Assembly (NCBI RefSeq): GCF_030116705.1
Contig: NZ_JAOTIK010000001.1
Location: 124,001 to 188,000 of the forward strand
Length of the DNA: 64,000 bases
Direction: 5' to 3'
DNA from: Streptomyces sp. ML-6
Lineage (GTDB): Bacteria > Actinomycetota > Actinomycetes > Streptomycetales > Streptomycetaceae
Positions 43,326 to 51,059 of this stretch are shown one piece after another; the first letter of the stretch is position 1; each line of letters begins with the position of its first letter. The notes under the pieces were generated by a model. It was given only the letters and a program-made list of their open reading frames with translations, was not told the DNA's origin and did no database searches. Both the position numbers and the translations under genes were made by a program.

Positions 43326-43365
43326 GACACCGGGCCACGGCGACCGTACGCCGTGGCCCGGTGTC
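43326..43365 (+). terminator. Perfect 17-bp hairpin after the beta-propeller gene
   Basis: Arms 43326-43342 and 43349-43365 (GACACCGGGCCACGGCG and its complement) around a six-base loop, 12 bp after the stop at 43313. Confidence 0.8.
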
Positions 43366-43399
43366 GTCGAAGCGGTGCTCAGCCCTCGCCGTCGGACCC

Positions 43400-43735
43400 G
43401 CACCGCCCGGCATCACCGCCGACACCCTCTCACCCGGCACGGTCCGGACGCCGGTCGACGGCGCGTTCCCCTTCGACCGCGATGCGGTCAGGACCGCCTA
43501 CCGGGAACGCATTCCGCTCGGCCGCTACTCGGTGCCCGACGAGAACATGGGCGCGCTGCTGCTGTTCGCCCCGGACGCCGGGGCGTACCTCAACGGGGCC
43601 CGGATCGTCGTGGACGGCGGCGTGCTCGCCGGACAGACGCACCGGATGCGCTTCCATCCGCCCCACCGCGTACGCGGCTCACGACAACCAGCTCTGCCGC
43701 CCTCGGGTGGCCGGGTCAGCACAGAAGGAACTTGA
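43400..43735 (+). pseudogene. Short-chain dehydrogenase, 3' fragment
   Basis: The plus frame reads PPGITADTLSPGTVRTPVDG, then RIPLGRYSVPDENMGALLLF and YLNGARIVVDGGVLAG. These are the 'PG.V.T' strand, the 'R.P.GR...P.D' loop and the C-terminal 'G..I.VDGG' of classical SDRs. The Rossmann domain and the Tyr-x-x-x-Lys site are absent: the sequence before about 43400 is the terminator region of the previous gene. Confidence 0.7.
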
Positions 43736-43739
43736 CGCC

Positions 43740-44681
43740 ATGACACACACCTTGCGCACCCTCGACCCGGCCGACGAGGCAGCCGTGCACGCGCTATGGG
43801 CGCTCTGCTTCGACGCCCCGCACCTCCCGGCGCTGCACGCCCTGGACCCCGACCGCCACCGGCGGACCTTCGTGGCCGTGCGCGGCGACACGGTCGATGC
43901 CGTCGTCTGCTACGTGCCGCGGCAGCTCCGCGACGCCCACGGCCGGGTCGAACGGGTGGGCGGTATCGGCAATGTCGCCACCCGCCCCGAGGCACGGGGC
44001 CAGGGCCTGGTGCGCCGGCTGCTCGCCCTTGCCGCCGAGGCCATGACCGCCGAGTCCTGCGCCTGGTCCCTGCTGTTCACGGACACTCCCGGGGTCTACG
44101 AGCGCTCGGGCTGGACCGGCTTCCGCACCTCCTGGACCGAGGGCCCGCTCACCGTGGCCGGCCCGCCCGGCCCCCGCTTCCGCATCCGTGCGGCCACCCC
44201 GGCCGACGCCCCGCGGCTGGCAGAACTGCACGCCGGATTCAACGCCGCACGCCCCCTCACCGCGGTGCGGACGGCCAACGACTGGATCCACCGCGTGCCC
44301 GCCTGGTACGGCCCCGGCGCCGAATGGCTGATCGCCGAGGACAACGAGGGGACGGCGGTCGGCTACACCGTGACCCGGCACATCGGCGAGGCCGTCGAGG
44401 TCCGCGAGTGCGCGGTGGCGGAAGCCGCACCGGCGGCCCTCGGCGAGTTGCTCGCCGAGGTGGCCCGCCGGGCCCGTGCGGCGGGCGCCGCAGTCGGCCG
44501 GGCCCACCTCCCCGAGGACCCGGCCGTCCGTGCCGCCCTGCCCCGGTTCCTCGCCCCGGATCAGGTCCGGGAGCGTACGCAGACGGTGGGTATGGCCCGC
44601 CCGCTCCTTGCCCCGCCGGAGGCGATACGCGCCACGCTGCAGGCCACGGGAGCAACCCACTGGCATGGCGACTCGTTCTGA
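43740..44681 (+). CDS. GNAT acetyltransferase, Eis-like
   Basis: 313 residues. The N-terminal domain has the acetyl-CoA loop VGGIGNVATRPEARGQGLVR then RLLALAAEAM (R-G-Q-G-L), and SLLFTDTPGVYERSGWTGF completes the fold. A second, weaker acetyltransferase-like half follows (RFRIRAATPADAPRLAELHA). This two-domain layout resembles Eis-type enzymes, which acetylate aminoglycosides or other amines, but it lacks the third sterol-carrier-like domain. Substrate unknown. Confidence 0.75.
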   Translation: MTHTLRTLDPADEAAVHALWALCFDAPHLPALHALDPDRHRRTFVAVRGDTVDAVVCYVPRQLRDAHGRVERVGGIGNVATRPEARGQGLVRRLLALAAEAMTAESCAWSLLFTDTPGVYERSGWTGFRTSWTEGPLTVAGPPGPRFRIRAATPADAPRLAELHAGFNAARPLTAVRTANDWIHRVPAWYGPGAEWLIAEDNEGTAVGYTVTRHIGEAVEVRECAVAEAAPAALGELLAEVARRARAAGAAVGRAHLPEDPAVRAALPRFLAPDQVRERTQTVGMARPLLAPPEAIRATLQATGATHWHGDSF

Positions 44682-44818
44682 GCCAACGGTTCCAGGATCC
44701 GATGTGCTTGCCGTCGATACGCCCTGTGATCCAGATCACGGTCCGCAGGTGCATCGTGGGCCGCCTCCCGATGCCTTCTACAGGGTGTAGGCGACCGGCG
44801 AGAACAGGGACAGTGCGG

Positions 44819-45325
44819 ATGGAGCAGAGTCGAGCCCGTGCGTTCGACGAGTTCGTGGCTGCCCGGTGGTCGGTGCTGATCCACCTGGCCCGTCTGCTCG
44901 TCGGAGGCGATCGGCACCGGGCCGAGGACTTGTTGCAGGAGTCCTTGGTCAAGCTCTGGTTCGTCTGGCCCAAGGTCGCGGACGAGGCACCGGAGCCGTA
45001 CGTCCGCAAGGTGATGACACGTGCGGCGGCACGCTCGGGACAGCGGCGTTGGTGGGGCGAACGCCCCGTCGAGCAGCTGCCCGAGACGGCTGTGGTCGGC
45101 GACGTGTCGGCGGACGTGGCGGAGCGTTCCCGGCTGGAGGCCGCGCTGGCCCAGTTGTCGCCGAAGCAGAGGGTGGCGGTGGTGCTGCGCTATTACCAGG
45201 ACCTGCCCGAGGGGCAGGTGGCGGAAGTGCTCGGGTGCCCGGTGGGCACGGCTCGGTCCCATGCCGCACGCGGAGTGGCCCGGCTGAGGCAGCTCCTGGG
45301 CCATGTGAACGAGCCGGTGCGGTGA
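44819..45325 (+). CDS. ECF sigma factor, SigE-like actinobacterial subgroup
   Basis: 168 residues from an ATG with AGGGA eight bases upstream. Region 2 is FDEFVAARWSVLIHLARLLV then AEDLLQESLVKLWFVWPKV. Region 4 is LSPKQRVAVVLRYYQDLPEG and QVAEVLGCPVGTARSHAARG, the helix-turn-helix that reads the -35 element. The SigE-like group of about 170 residues is common in Streptomyces. The next gene, 11 bp downstream, codes for a single-pass membrane protein that may hold it inactive. A fresh promoter could lie in the 137 bp upstream. Confidence 0.9.
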   Translation: MEQSRARAFDEFVAARWSVLIHLARLLVGGDRHRAEDLLQESLVKLWFVWPKVADEAPEPYVRKVMTRAAARSGQRRWWGERPVEQLPETAVVGDVSADVAERSRLEAALAQLSPKQRVAVVLRYYQDLPEGQVAEVLGCPVGTARSHAARGVARLRQLLGHVNEPVR

Positions 45326-45336
45326 AGGAGAACCCC

Positions 45337-45846
45337 ATGGATCACTTCGAACGGCAGCTGGCGCAGATGATGCGCGACACCGGGACGGCGCCCGCACCGT
45401 TCGAGCCGAGGCATCGGGAACGTCTCCGGGCAAGGGTGCGTGCCCGCCAACGGAGACGCGCCGCGCGGAGGGCGGTCGGCTCCGTCCTGGCCGTCGTCGG
45501 CCTCAGTATCGGGCTGTCCCTGCTGCCCGGCCATGCGACCCGGGTCGAGCCCAGCCACCCCGGCCCCCGGCCCACGACGAGCCCGTCGGCCTCCGCCCCG
45601 CCCGCAACACCCGACGTGTCCCCGAGTGCGCCCTCCCCCTCGGGCACCTCCACCGTCCCCGCACCCCCGGACGGGACCGCCACGATCGCGCCGTCGGCCA
45701 CGACCGGGAGTACGGCCACGGCCACCGAGACTGCGCCGGGAAGCACGGAGAGCGCGTCGCCCCCCTCGTCCTCGATCCCGCCTTCGGGCACGGCGACCGC
45801 GCGGAACCAGCCGTTGACCGCCTCGTCCTCGCTCATCACCCCATAA
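45337..45846 (+). CDS. Single-pass membrane protein, putative anti-sigma partner
   Basis: 169 residues. The ATG at 45337 has AAGGAG six bases upstream, which is better than the GTG overlapping the sigma stop. Residues 1-40 are charged and cytoplasmic (DHFERQLAQMMRDTGTAPAP; RLRARVRARQRRR). One transmembrane helix follows (AVGSVLAVVGLSIGLSLLPG). The outer 100 residues are Ser/Thr/Pro-rich, without structure or zinc motif. Position and topology fit a membrane partner of the sigma factor, but the classical HxxxCxxC anti-sigma motif is absent. Confidence 0.7.
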   Translation: MDHFERQLAQMMRDTGTAPAPFEPRHRERLRARVRARQRRRAARRAVGSVLAVVGLSIGLSLLPGHATRVEPSHPGPRPTTSPSASAPPATPDVSPSAPSPSGTSTVPAPPDGTATIAPSATTGSTATATETAPGSTESASPPSSSIPPSGTATARNQPLTASSSLITP

Positions 45847-45912
45847 CGCCGTAACGCCGTAGCCCCGAGTGTCTTCGGCCTGCCCCGCACCAAGTCACAA
45901 AGAGGACCAAAC

Positions 45913-47136
45913 GTGAGAGATCAAGGTTCAGTTGCCCTGAAAAACCTGAGCCCGCTGCCGCACCGGGCATCAGTGGCACCCCACCATCCGGAGCCCGTCC
46001 TGGACATGGTCATACCCGTGTTCAATGAGGAGAAGGATCTGGAACCGAGCGTACGGCGGCTCCACGCGCACCTGCGCGAGACCTTCCCCTACCCGTTCCG
46101 TATCACCATCGCCGACAACGCCAGTACGGACAGCACCCCGCGGATCGCCGCCCGGCTGGCCGACGAACTGCCCGAAGCGCAGTGGCTTCGGCTGGCCGAG
46201 AAGGGGCGCGGCCGGGCGCTGCGCACAGCCTGGTCCCTCTCGTCGGCCCCCGTACTCGCGTACATGGATGTGGACCTGTCCACGGAGCTGACGGCGTTGC
46301 TGCCGCTCGTGGCCCCGCTGCTCTCCGGCCACTCCGACATCGCCATCGGCACCCGGCTGGCTCCCGGTTCCCGGGTGGTGCGCGGCCCCAAGCGGGAGAT
46401 CACCTCGCGTTGCTACAACGCCCTCCTGCGCTCCGTCCTCGCCGTGCGCTTCTCGGACGCGCAGTGCGGATTCAAGGCGGTGCGGCGCGAGGTGGCCGAG
46501 CAACTGCTGCCGCTCGTACAGGACTCGGAGTGGTTCTTCGACACCGAACTGCTGGTGATCGCCGAGCGTGCCGGGCTACGCATCCATGAGGTGCCGGTCG
46601 ACTGGGTGGACGATCCCGACACCCGGGTCGACATCCTCGCCACGGCCCTGGCCGACCTGCGCGGCATCGCCAGGATCGGCGGGGCACTGGCGCGGGGCAC
46701 GCTGCCGCCCGGCAGATCGCTCCGCGACGACGGCGCCGCCGCGCGGGGCGGGCTCGCCGCCCAACTCCTGTGCTTCGCCGCCGTAGGAGCCGTCAGCACC
46801 CTCGCGTATCTGTTCCTCTACGCATGGCTGCGCCCCATGGCCGGCTCCCAGGCCGCCAATGCACTCGCGCTGCTGATCTGCACCGTCGCCAACACAGCCG
46901 CGAACAGACGGCTCACCTTCGGCCTCCGTGGCCGCGGCGGTGTGCTGCGCCATCAGAGCAGGGGGCTGTTCGTTCTCCTGGTCGGTCTGGCGTTCACCGG
47001 CGGATCGCTCGCCGCCTTGCACCACGCGGTGCCTTCGGCCGGGCAGGCCGCCGAGCTCGCCGTGCTCCTCGCCGCCAACCTGGCCGCGATGCTGCTGCGG
47101 TTCCTGCTCTTCCGGACGTGGGTGTTCCGCGCATGA
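45913..47136 (+). CDS. Polyprenyl-phosphate glycosyltransferase, GT2 plus GtrA domain
   Basis: 407 residues. The GT2 domain (about 30-260) starts LDMVIPVFNEEKDLEPSVRR, has the DxD-type site VLAYMDVDLSTELTALL and the acceptor-side DAQCGFKAVRREVAEQLLPL with EWFFDTELLVIAERAG. These features match dolichol- or polyprenyl-phosphate mannose/glucose synthases. The C-terminal 150 residues carry four hydrophobic segments of a GtrA-like membrane domain (LLCFAAVGAVSTLAYLFLYA; NTAANRRLTFGLRG). It should load a sugar from a nucleotide onto the lipid carrier for the GT-C enzyme encoded next, with which it overlaps (ATGA). Confidence 0.85.
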   Translation: MRDQGSVALKNLSPLPHRASVAPHHPEPVLDMVIPVFNEEKDLEPSVRRLHAHLRETFPYPFRITIADNASTDSTPRIAARLADELPEAQWLRLAEKGRGRALRTAWSLSSAPVLAYMDVDLSTELTALLPLVAPLLSGHSDIAIGTRLAPGSRVVRGPKREITSRCYNALLRSVLAVRFSDAQCGFKAVRREVAEQLLPLVQDSEWFFDTELLVIAERAGLRIHEVPVDWVDDPDTRVDILATALADLRGIARIGGALARGTLPPGRSLRDDGAAARGGLAAQLLCFAAVGAVSTLAYLFLYAWLRPMAGSQAANALALLICTVANTAANRRLTFGLRGRGGVLRHQSRGLFVLLVGLAFTGGSLAALHHAVPSAGQAAELAVLLAANLAAMLLRFLLFRTWVFRA

Positions 47137-48413
47137 TCAAGACCGTCGTTCGTACGACCGGGGCCGGCACCCCGAGCTGGAACGCGAGGCTGTCCGAGCA
47201 GCCCGCCGGGACGGGCCCCGACCCCCGGAGCCGGCTGCGTCACACAGCCGAACGTTACGGCCCCGTACTGGCCCTCTACGGCACGCTCAAGCTCATCGGC
47301 TTCGCCGTCTTCATGTGGCTGCTGCACTCCGCCGGGGACTACCGCGCGAAGCACCCGCGCTTCGGCGGCGGGGCCCACCCGTGGGACGTCCTGGCCAGCT
47401 GGGACGGCTGGTGGTACCAGCAGATCGCCGTGCACGGGTACGACCCCCGGCTGGTCCCGGTCCCCGGCGCCACCGGCCCGATCACCCTCGAAGAGAACTC
47501 CGCGGCGTTCTTCCCGCTCTACCCGGGGCTGATGCGGCTGGTCTCCGAACTCACCGGCCTCGGCCCGTACGGCGCCGGCCTGCTGGTCTCCGTCGTGGCC
47601 TCCTTGATCGCCGCCCTGGGCATCTACGCCGTCGCCGAACGCTTCGGCGGCAGACGGGCCGGGCTGGCCGCGGCCGGACTCTGGGCCGTCTGGCCCGGTT
47701 CCGGCGTGGAGTGGGCGGTCTACTCCGATTCCCTCTACGTGGCCCTGGCCGTCTGGGCCTGCCATGCCGTCCTGGGCCGCCGCTGGCTCACCGCCGGTCT
47801 CCTCACCTGCGTGGCCGGGCTCAACCGGCCCACCGCCGTGGCGCTGATCGGCGCCGTCGTCGTCGCGGCCCTGCTCGCGCTCCACCGCCGCCGGGACGGC
47901 ATCCTGCGTCCGGTGGCCGCGATGGCCGTCGCCCCGCTCGGGCTCCTCGCCTATCTCGGCTGGGTGGGGCATCGAATGGGGGACTACAGCGGCTACTTCA
48001 GGCTTCAGTCCGACGCCTGGGCCCACGAGTGGGACTACGGCCGGCACACCCTCGACGTCCTCACGTCCCTCCCGGTGGGCCACTCCGACTACCTTTCCGC
48101 CTGGCCCTTCGCGGACCTGATCGGCGTCGGTGTCGTCCTGCTCGCGATCGTGCTGCTCTCGCTGCTGATCCGGCTGCGTCCCCCGGCCGTCCTGGTGGTC
48201 TACACCGTCCTCACCCTTGTCCTCGTCCTCGGCAGCCAGCAGATATTCGCCAACGTCTCCCGCTATCTGCTCCCCCTCTTCCCGCTCTTCCTTCCGGTCG
48301 CCCTCGCCCTGCGCCGCCTCAGCCTCACCCACCAGCTCATGCTCCTCGGCATCGCGGCCGTGGCGTCCGGCTCGTACGCGGGCTACGGCCTTTTCGAACT
48401 CGGCGTTCCGTGA
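47133..48413 (+). CDS. GT-C mannosyltransferase-like membrane protein (PIG-V type)
   Basis: 426 residues with about 10 hydrophobic segments. The first outside loop has the catalytic pattern WDVLASWDGWWYQQIAVHGY (the Asp-Gly-x-x-Tyr-like 'WD..WY..IA..GY' block), and ENSAAFFPLYPGLMRLVSEL follows. Both are typical of GPI mannosyltransferase 2/PIG-V relatives that use polyprenyl-phosphate mannose. Together with the preceding synthase it would glycosylate a protein or lipid outside the cell. The ATG overlaps the previous stop. Confidence 0.8.
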   Translation: MIKTVVRTTGAGTPSWNARLSEQPAGTGPDPRSRLRHTAERYGPVLALYGTLKLIGFAVFMWLLHSAGDYRAKHPRFGGGAHPWDVLASWDGWWYQQIAVHGYDPRLVPVPGATGPITLEENSAAFFPLYPGLMRLVSELTGLGPYGAGLLVSVVASLIAALGIYAVAERFGGRRAGLAAAGLWAVWPGSGVEWAVYSDSLYVALAVWACHAVLGRRWLTAGLLTCVAGLNRPTAVALIGAVVVAALLALHRRRDGILRPVAAMAVAPLGLLAYLGWVGHRMGDYSGYFRLQSDAWAHEWDYGRHTLDVLTSLPVGHSDYLSAWPFADLIGVGVVLLAIVLLSLLIRLRPPAVLVVYTVLTLVLVLGSQQIFANVSRYLLPLFPLFLPVALALRRLSLTHQLMLLGIAAVASGSYAGYGLFELGVP

Positions 48414-48951
48414 CCGAGGGCCCCGGAAACGGATGCCCGATGACCACGGCCCTGTCCACCGCCGGGCGGTCAACGTCGGCTCGGGCACACCGTGATCCTC
48501 GATCACCCGGTCCGTCTTCTCCCGCGGGACGTACATCCTCGTACAGGCCGGTCTCATCGAGGTGCCCCGTGACCGGCGTACTCGGCAGGGATATCGATGC
48601 CGGGCCTCGGGAGCCGAAGGGCTTCGGTGTTGTGGAGGCTCTGGGCGGTGACAGCGCCGACGAACGCGGACACGGTATGTCCGGGAACACCCCACCGGTC
48701 GGTCCAAGAGGTCCGGTAGCGGCCAGCAAGGCTCTGCGGGCTCCTGACGTTCCCGCAGTGCGATCTTCGGAATTCGAGGTTCGAAAGGCGACCTCGAGGG
48801 CTGTCAGGGCTGGATCACTCGTGGCGTCCGACTCCCCAGGCAGCTCAGCGCCTGCATGGCCTCTCGCTCCCTACGGGAAAAGATCGCCGAGGACCGAGCC
48901 GGCCTGGACGAGGCACTGCACATCGGCGGATGTCGGTGGACCGGGCGCCGA
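48414..48951. other. Intergenic between convergent genes, possible coding scrap
   Basis: About 540 bp. On the minus strand a frame at about 48730-48560 (RYRTSWTDRWGVPGHTVSAF; VGAVTAQSLHNTEALRLPRP) has genome-like codon use and ends at a stop. I cannot assign it. The rest shows nothing. Confidence 0.3.
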
Positions 48952-48991
48952 CCCAGGGGCGGCATCCCGCCGAGGGGATGCCGCCCCTGGG
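48952..48991 (-). terminator. Perfect 17-bp hairpin after the hydrolase gene
   Basis: Arms 48952-48968 and 48975-48991 (CCCAGGGGCGGCATCCC and its complement) around a six-base loop, 15 bp beyond the stop at 49007 of the leftward gene. Confidence 0.8.
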
Positions 48992-49006
48992 CAGCACTGG
49001 TTCCGT

Positions 49007-50746
49007 TCAGGCGGCGCGGCGGGTCCTGCGGCGGCGTACTGCGACGGCGGTGCCGCCACCGGCGACGACCAGCACGGCGGCTGCACCAGTGATCGCCGCA
49101 GTGTTGATGCTGAGCGGCGCCCCCATCGGAGCGGACAACGCCTTCGTCGTCATCGAATCCGACGAAGATGCCTCACCGGCGCGCCCGAGGCAGGTCTGAT
49201 TCTTCGTCGGTAGTTTGCCGGTAGCCAGGTACCTGTTGACCTCGTCGTCCACGCAGGCGTTGCCGTAGCGGCCGAAGAGGGCGTGCCGGTCGGCACCCTT
49301 GAGGGTGAGCAGCTTGGAGCCGGGCAGTTGCTCGTGCAGGGTCACGCTGCTCTTGTAGGTGGTGCGCGGGTCGCCGGTAGCGGCCACGATCAGTACCGGG
49401 GCGTCGCGGCGGACCTGGGTGGGTTTCTCGCGGGGACGGTCCCAGAAGGCGCAGGGGCCGATGTTGTTGGTCATCGGGCCGAACACCGGGTGCGTGGCGC
49501 GGCTCCGTTCGATGTCGCGCCAATAGACCTCGGGGTCGCGCGGGGCGGCCACATCCCCGCAAAGAACCGCGGCCTGGACTCCCGACGGTTCGGCCGCGCC
49601 GTGCAGTAGGTACCGGAGGGTCGCGGCGAACTCCGGTGAGAGCGGCGTCGGCGCCGTGCCCCGTGCGGCTCCGCTCAGCACGGCCAGCTGCTCGGCGAGG
49701 AACTCCCGGGTCGGGTCGGTGTCGTCCCCGAGGCTGGAGTAGAGGAGGACCGGCACCTGGGAGTCGTCGATCCGGAAGGCGTCCGAGCCGGTGCCGACGG
49801 TCAGCGGACCGCGGGCGGACGCGTCGAGGACGCGGTCGACGGTGGTGAGCACTTGGGCGCGGGTGCGGCCGAGGCCGTACGCGGCGTCGCGGTCCGCCGC
49901 CCATGCGGCCCAGGCGGCCAGCGCCTTCTCGCTTGCGCGCTCGGTGCCCTTCGTCAGGCGGGGGCCGTAGTCGGCGGGGGCGACCGCGCCGTCGAGCACG
50001 ACGCGGTCGTAGCGGCCGGGGAACATCTGGGTGTAGACGGTGCCCAGGTAGGTGCCGTACGAGTAGCCGAGGTAGGAGATCTTCTTCTCGCCGAGCGCGC
50101 CGCGGATGAGGTCCATGTCGCGGGCCGTGTTGCGGGTACTGATGTACGGCAGCACGGAGGCGCCAGGGGTGCGGCACTTGTCGGCCAGGTCCTTCTGGAG
50201 GGCGACCTGCCGCTCGAAGCTCGCCCGGCTGGTGCCGGCCGAGAACCAGGACGTGCCGACGGGCCAGCCGCAGTCCAGTGGGGTGCTGCGGCCGACGAAG
50301 CGCGGGTCGAAGCCGACGATGTCGTAGCGCGCGCCGACATCCTTCATCGCCTTGCGGACGTCCGGGGGCGACTGGACCGAAGGTCCGCCCGGCCCACCGT
50401 TGTTGAGCAGGATCGATCCGATGCGGTGGTGGATGTCAGTGGCCTTGAGCCGGGATATTGCGACGGTGATCGTGCGCCCTGCGGGGTGGGCGTAGTCGAG
50501 CGGCACGGTGACGTCCGCGCACTGCACACCGGCCTTGTCCAGAACGCGGCCCGTCGTGTCGACGGGGCCCGTGCCGCAGCTGCCCCAGCCGAGGTGCTGC
50601 CGGTAGTACTGGTCGAGCCCGGCTCCGGTGCCGTTCTTGGCGGGGGCCTCTGAAGCTGTGGCCGGGGCGGGGTAAGTGATGAGACAGGCGGCGAGGATGA
50701 GGCTCGCGACGGAGACGCGCCGCGCGGTGGGGCTGAGGAGGGTCAC
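49007..50746 (-). CDS. Secreted tripeptidyl-aminopeptidase-like alpha/beta hydrolase
   Basis: 579 residues from a GTG with AGGGAG upstream. A signal peptide (RRVSVASLILAACLITYPAP then ATA) is followed by a mature enzyme of the SlpD/SlpE/Tap group. The oxyanion block is ILLNNGGPGGPSVQSPPDVR, the nucleophile Ser lies in ISYLGYSYGTYLGTVYTQMF, the Asp in VLIVAATGDPRTTYKSS, and the His in LKGADRHALFGRYGNACVDD. These enzymes remove tripeptides from extracellular proteins and peptides. The last 40 residues are a hydrophobic helix plus an Arg-rich tail (AAITGAAAVLVVAGGGTAVA then RRRR), so the enzyme may be held at the membrane or sorted; no LPxTG motif is present. Confidence 0.85.
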   Translation of the reverse strand: MTLLSPTARRVSVASLILAACLITYPAPATASEAPAKNGTGAGLDQYYRQHLGWGSCGTGPVDTTGRVLDKAGVQCADVTVPLDYAHPAGRTITVAISRLKATDIHHRIGSILLNNGGPGGPSVQSPPDVRKAMKDVGARYDIVGFDPRFVGRSTPLDCGWPVGTSWFSAGTSRASFERQVALQKDLADKCRTPGASVLPYISTRNTARDMDLIRGALGEKKISYLGYSYGTYLGTVYTQMFPGRYDRVVLDGAVAPADYGPRLTKGTERASEKALAAWAAWAADRDAAYGLGRTRAQVLTTVDRVLDASARGPLTVGTGSDAFRIDDSQVPVLLYSSLGDDTDPTREFLAEQLAVLSGAARGTAPTPLSPEFAATLRYLLHGAAEPSGVQAAVLCGDVAAPRDPEVYWRDIERSRATHPVFGPMTNNIGPCAFWDRPREKPTQVRRDAPVLIVAATGDPRTTYKSSVTLHEQLPGSKLLTLKGADRHALFGRYGNACVDDEVNRYLATGKLPTKNQTCLGRAGEASSSDSMTTKALSAPMGAPLSINTAAITGAAAVLVVAGGGTAVAVRRRRTRRAA

Positions 50747-51059
50747 AGGTCTCCCTGGGTTGGTGAGTACGGTCGGTGGCGCGGAACGCGGTGTCCGGGG
50801 CGGCGCGGAAGTCGACTTCGGCCCGGTACCGGGCACCACGTTGCTGTGGAGCTGGAAGTCCGGTGAAGATCTTGTTCCGACTGCCTGACTCAACCGCTTC
50901 GCCCCTGGACGTCGATCGGGGCAAATTTGCCTGGACCGGGCGCGATTTCAAGATTTCCAGTGGTCTTCCAGGGTGGTTCCGACAGCTCTTGAAACATCTG
51001 GTGGCCGTCACGGGTGCGCACGCTCAACCATGCGGGGCCACGCCGGACGGATGAGGTGC

